Source: Rhodobacteraceae bacterium UBA6273 (lineage in GTDB: Bacteria > Pseudomonadota > Alphaproteobacteria > Rhodobacterales > Rhodobacteraceae). Taken from it: a stretch of 7,151 bases of DNA. Positions 1 to 5,123 of this stretch are shown here, piece by piece. The stretch covers positions 1 to 7,151 of the forward strand of contig DJUV01000095.1 of assembly GCA_002440625.1 (NCBI GenBank). Reading direction: 5' to 3'. The notes below the pieces were generated by a model. The model ran no database searches. It was not told the origin of the DNA and worked only from the letters and a program-made list of their open reading frames with translations. Within the stretch, counting starts at the first letter, position 1; every line of letters begins with the position of its first letter. A program made the position numbers and the translations under genes.

Positions 1-210
1 CGCGAATGCCACATGCTGAACGGCGAGATCGACTTCATCCTGAAATGCGTCGCGCCGGATCTGTCGGGGTTCCAGTCCTTCCTGACCGAACAGCTCTTGC
101 GCGCGGACAACGTCGCCAGCGTCAAGACGAGCCTCGTCATTCGCGTGGCCAAAGACGATCCGGGGGTTCCGTTCGACGTGCTTGAAGAGCGGCTGCGGCG
201 CAACGGCTGA
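1..210 (+). CDS. Lrp/AsnC family transcriptional regulator, C-terminal part (5' end outside window)
   Basis: Only the last 69 residues are present. The frame is open from base 1 and reads RECH-MLNGEIDFILKC before the TGA at 208-210. This matches the C-terminal RAM (effector-binding) half of Lrp/AsnC regulators: the 'V.ECH.VTG..D' strand (Gly8 and Asp11 of the fragment), the 'L.......V....T..VI..VK' helix-strand (here ADNVASVKTSLVIRVAK), and a short tail. In this family the RAM domain binds an amino acid or similar ligand and drives dimer/octamer assembly, while an N-terminal helix-turn-helix binds DNA. That HTH is outside the window, so neither ligand nor targets can be named. An ATG at 13 is internal to the domain and is not the true start. 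The gene is convergent with the Hint-domain gene, 21 bp away. Confidence 0.85.
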   Translation, partial: RECHMLNGEIDFILKCVAPDLSGFQSFLTEQLLRADNVASVKTSLVIRVAKDDPGVPFDVLEERLRRNG

Positions 211-221
211 CCGCTGCGCCG
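196..221. terminator. Possible shared hairpin at the convergent gene ends
   Basis: A perfect 7-bp inverted repeat (CGGCGCA at 196-202, TGCGCCG at 215-221; 12-nt loop) straddles the stop codon of the Lrp-type gene and sits just before the end of the convergent Hint gene. A bidirectional terminator would fit this place. There is no T-run on either side, so rho-independent termination is uncertain, and GC-rich hairpins occur by chance in such DNA. Confidence 0.3.
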
Positions 222-231
222 GGCTGCCGGA

Positions 232-1044
232 TCAGAAGGACAGCGCCGCCTCGACCTCGCGCGCCGAAAGCCGGGGATGGGCCATCGGACCGAATTCGGC
301 GAAGGACCTCAGCTGCGGGAAGAGGCCGATAAGCTCGGTCGATACCTGCGCATCGAAGCGGTCGCTGATGTCGCTTCCGGGATGGTAGCTTTCGATTTCC
401 AGCCCCGCCGCCCGGATTGATCCCTGTCTTTCGAGCATCAGGTGGAACACCGTCACCGGCGCCACAGGTGTCACCTCGATGATGCTGACCCCGTCGATGA
501 AGCAGCGGGCAGGCGCGTAGCTGGTCATCACGCCGGTCGCCATCCGGCTGCGGGCGTCGCGCAGCAGGAGCCGCGCCCGGGGGCCGAGAACGAGGTCCGG
601 CATCGGCCGCCCCACGCCGAAGGCATCAGCGGTGATGCGCGTCATCGTCGCTGGGGCGACGCCGGGAATGGAGCAGTTCGGAAAGAGCGTCATCGACCCG
701 ATCCAGAGGATACGCTCGGCCCGGCCTTCGGCGGTCAGCGCGGTCATCCCCGGCAAGAGATCCTCGACGGCGACGGGGCCTTCAGTCGTGGCGACGACGG
801 TGCCCCGCGCGAAGGCGGAAAACGCCTCCTCAATCTCGGCAGAGGCGGCGGCGACGCGGGTATCGCAGATGATCGCGCCATCGCCGGCAAGATAGGCGAT
901 CTCATACCGCCGTGTCAGTCGCGAAGTCTTGGAAATGGTCGCCGGCTTTGGCGTCAGCGCAGCGGGAAGATTGATTGGGGTGATGATCTGTGACGAAAAA
1001 AGGTCGTGAGACAGCCGGGACACGGCATTACTGGGATAAGACAC
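232..1044 (-). CDS. Hint-domain (Hedgehog/intein-like, Hint_2 type) protein lacking the splicing Cys
   Basis: The protein has 270 residues. Residues 1-75 are a variable lead. Residues 77-108 carry the first Hint block, FARGTVVATTEGPVAVEDL followed by LPGM and TA. Residues 132-160 (TRITADAFGVGRPMPDLVLG) and 198-223 (VFHLMLERQGSIRAAGLEIE, then SYHPG) match the later strands of the Hint_2 family common in Rhodobacteraceae, often in secreted or RTX-associated proteins. The C-terminal FPQLRSFAEFGPMAHPRLS is also typical of these stand-alone family members. The position where inteins and Hedgehog proteins have the nucleophilic Cys ('CF..GT') reads AFARGT here, so autoprocessing is unlikely and the fold is probably reused for another, unknown role. 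No signal peptide or membrane segment is evident. The start is GTG at 1042-1044, with GAAAGG 8 nt upstream (complement of 1053-1058). A later start cannot be excluded. Confidence 0.8.
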   Translation of the reverse strand: MSYPSNAVSRLSHDLFSSQIITPINLPAALTPKPATISKTSRLTRRYEIAYLAGDGAIICDTRVAAASAEIEEAFSAFARGTVVATTEGPVAVEDLLPGMTALTAEGRAERILWIGSMTLFPNCSIPGVAPATMTRITADAFGVGRPMPDLVLGPRARLLLRDARSRMATGVMTSYAPARCFIDGVSIIEVTPVAPVTVFHLMLERQGSIRAAGLEIESYHPGSDISDRFDAQVSTELIGLFPQLRSFAEFGPMAHPRLSAREVEAALSF

Positions 1045-1111
1045 TCGAGCAGCCTTTCGGTCTGGTGCTTCTGCAGGGCCCCCACCCGTAATGCAGAGTT
1101 ACTATGCGAAC

Positions 1112-1140
1112 AAACTGCGGATTTTCGCGGCTCTTGTCAA
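1112..1140 (-). promoter_or_regulatory. Candidate promoter for the Hint-domain gene
   Basis: On the minus strand a perfect TTGACA (-35; 1140-1135) is followed after 17 nt by CAGTTT (1117-1112), a poor -10. Transcription would start roughly 60 nt ahead of the GTG start at 1044. The strong -35 with a weak -10 is common in Rhodobacteraceae, but the call rests on the -35 and the spacing only. Confidence 0.35.
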
Positions 1141-1218
1141 AGTTTGGAGATGATTTTCGGGGTCCGGCACGGCAATGCGCAAGGTCGCCGCCTGTTTGTT
1201 CACCACCGCAAAACGGGG

Positions 1219-1238
1219 ACCTGTCTAAATAGACAAGT
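1219..1238. promoter_or_regulatory. TetR-type palindromic operator candidate
   Basis: ACCTGTCTA-AA-TAGACAAGT is an inverted repeat of two 9-bp arms matching at 8 of 9 positions around a 2-bp centre. The GTCTA/TAGAC arms resemble operators of TetR/AcrR-type repressors (NemR of E. coli, for example, uses TAGACC/GGTCTA). It overlaps a possible -10 on the plus strand (TAAATA, 1226-1231) and lies in AT-richer DNA. No TetR gene is in the window, so the binding protein and the regulated gene are unknown. It lies 175 bp upstream of the Hint start. Confidence 0.4.
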
Positions 1239-1283
1239 CATTGGCAGGCATACAACTTTAGCGTGCGAATCAAATCGGTGCGG

Positions 1284-1323
1284 CTGGCGGAACGCGATGA
1301 GGGGGGGCGATGCGTTCCGCCAG
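1284..1323. repeat. 12-bp perfect inverted repeat around a G7 tract
   Basis: CTGGCGGAACGC (1284-1295) and GCGTTCCGCCAG (1312-1323) are exact reverse complements. They enclose a 16-nt loop containing seven consecutive G on the plus strand. It lies about 85 bp downstream of the stop of the minus-strand 35-aa gene, so it could terminate that transcript or protect its 3' end. There is no adjacent T-run, so a classical terminator is not certain. Confidence 0.6.
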
Positions 1324-1407
1324 TCCACGAGGGGTGCCGGTGCGGGCGGGCACGGGCATCTGGCAATGGCGACAGTGGTGGGCGATGAAAACGGTTGGCC
1401 GGCCGGA

Positions 1408-1515
1408 TCAGTGGCGGGTGGCGATTTGGCGGGCGCCACGCTGCCAAGGCAGCGTGATCTGGTCTTCGGCACTTTCGGCCAGGACCCACTGCATCCAGCG
1501 GCGCTTCGGTTTCAT
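1408..1515 (-). CDS. Small hypothetical protein, 35 aa
   Basis: A minus-strand ATG at 1513-1515 opens a frame of 35 codons to TGA at 1408-1410. The protein begins MKPKRRWMQWVLAESAEDQ and ends LPWQRGARQIATRH. It is very basic, rich in Arg and Trp, has no hydrophobic segment and so is presumably cytoplasmic. A near-ideal Shine-Dalgarno, AAAGGAG (complement of 1523-1529), lies exactly 7 nt before the ATG. This is the strongest evidence that the frame is translated. From memory, short proteins with an N-terminal RRWM..V and a downstream LPW.RG.RR pattern recur in Rhodobacteraceae genomes, but I cannot verify this here and know of no assigned function. It follows pgeF on the same strand after a 197-bp gap, so it may be read from its own promoter or by read-through. 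Its function is unknown. Confidence 0.65.
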   Translation of the reverse strand: MKPKRRWMQWVLAESAEDQITLPWQRGARQIATRH

Positions 1516-1522
1516 CTGACTG

Positions 1523-1529
1523 CTCCTTT
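1523..1529 (-). promoter_or_regulatory. Strong ribosome binding site of the 35-aa gene
   Basis: AAAGGAG on the minus strand, 7 nt before the ATG at 1515. It is the site that decides the start of this otherwise easily missed gene, and is as good as or better than the sites of lgt and ybjN in the same window. Confidence 0.65.
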
Positions 1530-1539
1530 GCCTCAATTT

Positions 1540-1557
1540 GCGGCCTCTTTGGGCCGC
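1540..1557 (-). other. Hairpin just upstream of the 35-aa gene's ribosome binding site
   Basis: GCGGCC and GGCCGC (1540-1545 and 1552-1557) form a perfect 6-bp GC stem with a 6-nt loop. On the minus-strand transcript it ends 10 nt before the AAAGGAG. It could be an end-of-operon structure for pgeF or a 5'-UTR element of the small gene. There is no T-run, so its nature is open. Confidence 0.3.
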
Positions 1558-1712
1558 TTGCGCCGAATCTTGCGTCCGGCTGCACCTTGGTTATCGCCGC
1601 GCAATGCGGCGGCTTTGGGGCGTGGATGGAGGTTTTCCGTGGCGAATGGCCCTTGGAACGGTCTTTGAATTCAATGCGCTACCCGGTGATGCTCAGACAT
1701 CACGGCGCCGGC

Positions 1713-2468
1713 TCAGATGCGGATGCCCGAGATGAGGCGGCCGTAGTCGGCCTCATGGCGGTGGACGGAACGGCGATAGCTGTAGAACCGTTCAGGGTCG
1801 CTGTAGGTGCAGTGGCGCGTCCATTCGGCCTCGTCCACCCCGTAGGTCCGCAGCCGGTGCAGGCCGAAGCCGGGCAGGTCGAAATGCAGCCGGTCGCCGT
1901 TGCCGCCAGCGAAGAAGCGGGCATAGCCTGGGTCTTCGGCGAGGAAGGCGTCGAGGAATTCTGGCCCGACCTCATAGGCGCGCTGGCTGATCGTCGGGCC
2001 GATCACCGCGCGGATGTTGGCGCGGCTTGCGCCAAGCGCCTCCATCGCGTCGACCGCGGCCTCAAGTACCCCGGACAGCGCCCCGCGCCAGCCGGCATGG
2101 GCGGCGCCCACTACCTGCGCTTGTGCGTCGGCGAAGAGGACGGGCTGGCAATCGGCAGTCAGCACCGTCAGCGCGATGCCCGGCGTCGCCGTAACCAGCG
2201 CATCGGCGCGCGGCTGCTCGGCAAAGGGGGCGGTCACAGTCACCACATCCGCCGAATGAACCTGACGCACGCCGGCAAGTGCGGCGCTTTCGACGCCGAG
2301 CGCATGCGCCGCCCGTTCCCGGTTGATGGCCACCGCCTCGCTCTGGTCTGATGAGCCCGGCCCGCAGTTCAACCCCTGGAAGATACCGGAGGACGCTCCG
2401 CCCCTGCGGGTGAAGAACCCGTGGGCGAAGGGTGAAAGTGCGTCGCTCGTCAGGATTTCCAGCGTCAT
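1713..2468 (-). CDS. pgeF: Peptidoglycan editing factor PgeF (YfiH/laccase-domain family)
   Basis: The protein has 251 residues, the usual length for the YfiH family (formerly 'polyphenol oxidase/multicopper'). In E. coli this enzyme removes wrongly incorporated serine-containing UDP-MurNAc dipeptide and so keeps peptidoglycan precursors correct. The metal-site residues are present: His71 in RQVHSADVV, Cys107 in LTADCQPVLFAD, and His124 in HAGWRGALSG. The downstream family signatures IGPTISQRAYEVGPEFLDAF (about 142-161) and the C-terminal RFYSYRRS are also intact. I chose the ATG at 2466-2468, which overlaps the methyltransferase stop as ATGA. The frame extends upstream to 2516, but those residues are unlike the family and lie inside the preceding gene. 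It is the third gene of the lgt-midA-pgeF operon, likely translated by coupling. Cytoplasmic. Nothing suggests it is broken. Confidence 0.93.
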   Translation of the reverse strand: MTLEILTSDALSPFAHGFFTRRGGASSGIFQGLNCGPGSSDQSEAVAINRERAAHALGVESAALAGVRQVHSADVVTVTAPFAEQPRADALVTATPGIALTVLTADCQPVLFADAQAQVVGAAHAGWRGALSGVLEAAVDAMEALGASRANIRAVIGPTISQRAYEVGPEFLDAFLAEDPGYARFFAGGNGDRLHFDLPGFGLHRLRTYGVDEAEWTRHCTYSDPERFYSYRRSVHRHEADYGRLISGIRI

Positions 2469-3538
2469 GGCACGGGGTCCAGTCCGGGAGGCGTGGCGGC
2501 CTCCGGCGGGAAGCACGCGATCACTTTGAACAACTGTCCCATTTCAGTGGGATGGGTCAAGCGGCGATGCGCGGCGTCGTGGCTTTCAAGCGCGTTTCCC
2601 GTGAGCGAGGCGGCGATCACCGAGGCCCGCCGGGTGATGCCGAGCCTTTCGAGAAAGACCCCCTGCGGGGTCATCGCGCTGACCCCGGCGCCGGCTTCGC
2701 GAAAGGCCAACGACAAGGCTTCGAAATCGACATGGGCTGTCAGGTCGGCCTCTCCAGGGGCAGCGAAGGGCTCATCGTGGCGATGCGCCCTCAGCGCCTG
2801 CAGCGTGTCGCCTCGCGAATGCCAGCCGCCATAGTCGACCACGATCGCGGCACCGCCATGCTGCGCAATCCGTCTTCCGATTTCGCAAGCAATCGGCGTG
2901 AGCGCCGGGCAAATCTCGACGATGTCGCCTTCGGCGGTGTCTGCCAGGCGATGGGCGAGAAGGCCGTAAGCGGTCTCGGGGCCGTAGCCGGGACTGAGTT
3001 GCCCATCGGCAAGCCCAACCTGCCGCTCCCGCCAGCCCGCGCCCGAACGGATGAACTGTCGGATCGGCAGGGCGTCGAAGAATTCATTGGCAACGAGGAA
3101 AAGGGGCGCGTCGGGCAGGTCTTCGATGCGGTCGTGCCAGATGATCCCGGGCCCGAGCGTCCCTGCCTGCCGGACGCGGAGGGCGGGCGAGGCCTCGACC
3201 AGATGCACCTCTGCCGCCGCGCGCATTCCCGGCACTCTGGCGATGGCGCGCAGGGCGTCGGCCATCAGCGTACCGCGCCCCGGCCCGATCTCGGCCATAA
3301 GGAATGGGGCAGGTCGGCCCTGATCAAGCCAGCATTGCGCAAGGAAGATGCCGATCAGCTCGCCGAACATCTGGCTGATCTCCGGCGCGGTGGTGAAATC
3401 GCCCGCCCGCCCGAAGGGATCGCGCGTCGAATAATAGCCATGCCGGGGGTGCAGCAGGCATTCGGCCATGTAGTCCGCGATGGTCATCGGCCCGCTGGCC
3501 GCGATCCGCCGAACCAGAAGCCCGGCGAGTGGCCTCAT
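2465..3538 (-). CDS. SAM-dependent methyltransferase, MidA/NDUFAF7 family (COG1565)
   Basis: A 357-aa class I methyltransferase of the NDUFAF7/MidA type. Human NDUFAF7 dimethylates an arginine of complex I subunit NDUFS2 and is needed for complex I assembly. The bacterial relatives are presumed to act likewise on NuoD, but that is inference. Visible family signatures in order are [15 protein letters not shown] (46-60), the SAM-binding glycine loop [12 protein letters not shown] (83-94), the acidic EASPALR (115-121), [12 protein letters not shown] (151-162), DYGG (235-238), DLTAHVDF (265-272), [10 protein letters not shown] (292-301) and MGQLFKV (333-339). Length and motifs are complete. The ATG at 3536-3538 overlaps the lgt stop by ATGA, and its own stop overlaps the pgeF start in the same way, giving a tightly coupled middle gene. 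Cytoplasmic. Confidence 0.92.
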   Translation of the reverse strand: MRPLAGLLVRRIAASGPMTIADYMAECLLHPRHGYYSTRDPFGRAGDFTTAPEISQMFGELIGIFLAQCWLDQGRPAPFLMAEIGPGRGTLMADALRAIARVPGMRAAAEVHLVEASPALRVRQAGTLGPGIIWHDRIEDLPDAPLFLVANEFFDALPIRQFIRSGAGWRERQVGLADGQLSPGYGPETAYGLLAHRLADTAEGDIVEICPALTPIACEIGRRIAQHGGAAIVVDYGGWHSRGDTLQALRAHRHDEPFAAPGEADLTAHVDFEALSLAFREAGAGVSAMTPQGVFLERLGITRRASVIAASLTGNALESHDAAHRRLTHPTEMGQLFKVIACFPPEAATPPGLDPVP

Positions 3539-4410
3539 GCCCTTGCCTTGCGGATGAACCAGAGGCCGGCGAGGATCATCGGCAGCGACAGAAGCTGGCC
3601 CATGGACAGGCCGAAGCTGCCAAGGTCGAGGACATGGCCCAGCGGGTTGTCCGGTGTGATGAACTGCACATCGGCCTGACGGACCAACTCGACAAGGAAC
3701 CGCGACAGCCCGTAGCCCAGAAGGAACACGCCGGTGATGAGGCCGGGGCGGCGAAGTGCGCCGCCTTTCAGGAGAAGGAACAACACCAGCCCGAGCAGCA
3801 GCCCCTCAAGCCCCGCCTCGTAAAGCTGGCTCGGATGGCGGGCACAAAGGCCCGGTTCGATGCCGGGGCAGTCCTGCGCGGCCTCGCCGGGGAAGATCAC
3901 ACCCCAGGGAAGCGTGGTCGGACGCCCCCAAAGCTCGGCATTCACGAAGTTCGCGATCCGCCCGAGGAAAAGGCCCACCGGCGCCACCAGCGCCATGGCG
4001 TCGGACAACTGCATGGCCGGAACGCCATGGCGGCGGCAGAACCACAGGCCCGCGACGACGACGCCGAGAAAGCCGCCGTGGAAGGACATGCCGCCTTCCC
4101 AGACCTTCAGGATTTCAAGGGGATTGGAAAGATAGTAGCCGGGCTGGTAGAAGAGCGAATAGCCGAACCTGCCGCCAAGGACGACGCCGAGGATGATCGC
4201 CGTCAACAGATCCTCGACCTTTTTCGGCTCCATCGGCGCAACGCCGCCCGGCCAGAGGTCCGGGCGCTTCATCAGCCCGACGATGATCCGCCAGCCGATG
4301 ACGAGGCCGGCGATATAGGCCAGCGCATACCACCTCAGTTCCAGGTCCCAGCCGAAAATGGGGATGGTGATTGCATTCGAGATGTCGGGAAAGCGTATCG
4401 CGGCAAGCAT
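3535..4410 (-). CDS. lgt: Prolipoprotein diacylglyceryl transferase Lgt
   Basis: A 291-aa polytopic inner-membrane enzyme. It transfers diacylglycerol from phosphatidylglycerol to the lipobox cysteine of prelipoproteins, the first step of lipoprotein maturation. Signatures: [14 protein letters not shown] (27-40), [10 protein letters not shown] (108-117, with the conserved His111), the Lgt signature [14 protein letters not shown] (150-163) containing the conserved Arg and Asn, [13 protein letters not shown] (191-203), and [13 protein letters not shown] (233-245). Several hydrophobic segments fit the usual seven transmembrane helices. I chose the ATG at 4408-4410 because AAGGAG (complement of 4418-4423) lies 7 nt before it. 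The frame is open to 4461, but those residues are Arg/Gly-rich and unlike the family. It is the first gene of a three-gene operon with midA and pgeF and is divergent from ubiK across 131 bp. Confidence 0.95.
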   Translation of the reverse strand: MLAAIRFPDISNAITIPIFGWDLELRWYALAYIAGLVIGWRIIVGLMKRPDLWPGGVAPMEPKKVEDLLTAIILGVVLGGRFGYSLFYQPGYYLSNPLEILKVWEGGMSFHGGFLGVVVAGLWFCRRHGVPAMQLSDAMALVAPVGLFLGRIANFVNAELWGRPTTLPWGVIFPGEAAQDCPGIEPGLCARHPSQLYEAGLEGLLLGLVLFLLLKGGALRRPGLITGVFLLGYGLSRFLVELVRQADVQFITPDNPLGHVLDLGSFGLSMGQLLSLPMILAGLWFIRKARA

Positions 4411-4463
4411 CGGGCGTCTCCTTGGTGGACCTCTCAGACCCTCTCCCTGCGACGAAGTCAACC

Positions 4464-4492
4464 TTGAGCTTTCCGGTGCTGATGCACATATT
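4464..4492 (+). promoter_or_regulatory. Candidate promoter of ubiK in the lgt/ubiK divergent region
   Basis: TTGAGC (4464-4469) is separated by 17 nt from CATATT (4487-4492), a plausible sigma-70-type pair. It would start transcription near 4499, about 40 nt ahead of the ubiK ATG. The lgt promoter must lie in the same 131-bp region on the other strand. A minus-strand TTGACT near 4455-4460 is a possible -35, but I see no good -10 for it. Confidence 0.4.
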
Positions 4493-4541
4493 GGCGAGGA
4501 TGGCCGACAGGCCCGCCGATATGCCCGAAGGGGGGTGCCAT

Positions 4542-4796
4542 ATGACCGGACCGAACAGGTTCTTCGACGACATGTCGAAGCTGATGACCAATGCGATGGG
4601 CGTGGCCCAGGGTGCGCGAACCGAGGCGGAAACCGCGATGAAGGGCTGGATGGACCGCTGGCTCGCCGACCGCGATTTCGTCACGCGCGAGGAATTCGAC
4701 GCCGTCCGCGCCATGGCGCAGAAGGCGCGGGAAGAGAACGAGGCACTGAAGGCGCGCATCGAGGCGTTGGAGAAGGGCAAGGTTGCGGCGGGCTGA
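4542..4796 (+). CDS. ubiK: Ubiquinone biosynthesis accessory factor UbiK (BMFP/YqiC family)
   Basis: A small 84-aa protein of the BMFP/UbiK family. In E. coli UbiK binds UbiJ and helps the late hydroxylation/methylation steps of ubiquinone synthesis. Other members (BMFP of Brucella) show membrane fusogenic activity in vitro. The N-terminal half [20 protein letters not shown] (5-24) is the amphipathic helix. It is followed by [20 protein letters not shown] (36-55), the core family signature, and a Glu/Lys-rich coiled coil [19 protein letters not shown] (62-80). At 84 residues it is slightly shorter than the E. coli protein, lacking the Pro-rich tail. The start at 4542 is preceded by AAGGGGGG (4528-4535), 6 nt away. 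The frame is open further upstream, but those residues do not resemble the family. No ubiJ is in the window. Confidence 0.88.
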   Translation: MTGPNRFFDDMSKLMTNAMGVAQGARTEAETAMKGWMDRWLADRDFVTREEFDAVRAMAQKAREENEALKARIEALEKGKVAAG

Positions 4797-4836
4797 CCTG
4801 ACCGCGCCGGAAGGTTGATCCCGGCGGTATGTCGGT

Positions 4837-5109
4837 ATGGAGGGCCGCGCGGTTGCGGTGGTCGAGGGCGGAGAGATCTTCTTCATCCGCACCGACCACA
4901 ATGGCCGGCCAGTCTTCGGCACCAACGATCTCGGCGTGAAGGTCTGCGAGGCCTCCTACCTCGCCTTCCGCGGCATCGACCTCCGGTTCCCGGGGCAATG
5001 GTTCCAGGCCGAATCCGGCTTGCACCAGAAATGGATGCGCGACTACGATCCGACGACGGGGAGGTACATCCAGGCCGACCCGCTCGGACTCGTGAGCGGC
5101 ACGGGCTGA
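4837..5109 (+). pseudogene. RHS repeat-associated core fragment, truncated at both ends
   Basis: The 90-codon frame reads as a piece of the RHS core that precedes the variable toxin tip in RHS/YD-repeat proteins: AVVEGGEIFFIRTDHNGRPV (11-30), GVKVCEASYLAFRG (38-51), DLRFPGQWFQAESGLHQKWM (53-72), then RDYDPTTGRYIQADPLGLVS (73-92 counted loosely, near the C-terminus). Full-length family members run to well over a thousand residues and continue past DPLGLVDG with a YGY motif. Here a TGA (5107-5109) follows immediately. Upstream, the frame closes at a TGA at 4816-4818 and there is no ribosome binding site before the ATG at 4837. From memory of the family, roughly ten residues that usually lie between 'FGG' and 'IDLRFPG' are missing, suggesting an internal in-frame deletion. 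I read it as a relic of a former RHS gene or cassette. No toxin tip or immunity gene is adjacent. Expression as a small protein cannot be excluded. Confidence 0.8.
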
Positions 5110-5123
5110 CGCCTACCCGTGCC
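5098..5123. terminator. Inverted repeat covering two convergent stop codons; possible bidirectional terminator
   Basis: GGCACGGG (5098-5105) and CCCGTGCC (5116-5123) are perfect 8-bp complements around a 10-nt loop. The loop holds both the stop of the RHS fragment (5107-5109) and the stop of the aldehyde dehydrogenase on the other strand (complement of 5113-5115). The stable stem at a convergent junction fits a shared terminator. No T-run is present, so efficiency is uncertain. Confidence 0.45.

Larger units (their letters stand above)
1045..1407. other. 363-bp gene-free intergenic stretch between the Hint gene and the 35-aa gene
   Basis: I see no convincing coding region on either strand. 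The stretch is locally richer in A/T around 1110-1275 than its surroundings, as expected for regulatory DNA. It contains the candidate Hint promoter (1112-1140), a TetR-type palindrome (1219-1238) and a 12-bp inverted repeat (1284-1323). An open plus-strand frame crosses it but shows no recognisable protein or ribosome binding site. Confidence 0.6.

Noticed and set aside
1238..1585. 115-codon minus-strand frame overlapping the 35-aa gene
   Set aside because: It starts at a GTG without a convincing ribosome binding site, has low-complexity Arg/Pro content, and overlaps the better-supported small gene in another frame.
1006..1668. 220-codon plus-strand open frame over the intergenic stretch
   Set aside because: No family resemblance and no ribosome binding site at the candidate start. 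It runs antisense to the 35-aa gene and through inverted repeats.
1587..2351. 254-codon plus-strand frame opposite pgeF
   Set aside because: It is antisense to PgeF, whose His/Cys/His metal site and signatures are complete.
2432..3679. 415-codon plus-strand open frame opposite midA
   Set aside because: It is antisense to the fully recognisable MidA-family gene. The product is Arg/Gly/His-rich without any known pattern. Long antisense frames are expected in GC-rich, strongly codon-biased DNA.
3529..4467. 312-codon plus-strand open frame opposite lgt
   Set aside because: It is a shadow of lgt, whose motifs and ribosome binding site are clear. The antisense product has no recognisable domain.
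4371..4541. Upstream extension of the ubiK frame to 4371
   Set aside because: The extra 57 residues do not resemble UbiK proteins and would overlap the lgt start. The ATG at 4542 has a good ribosome binding site and begins the conserved protein.
4797..5112. Active RHS toxin-immunity module
   Set aside because: Only a core scrap remains. There is no variable toxin tip, no immunity gene, no secretion gene and no ribosome binding site.
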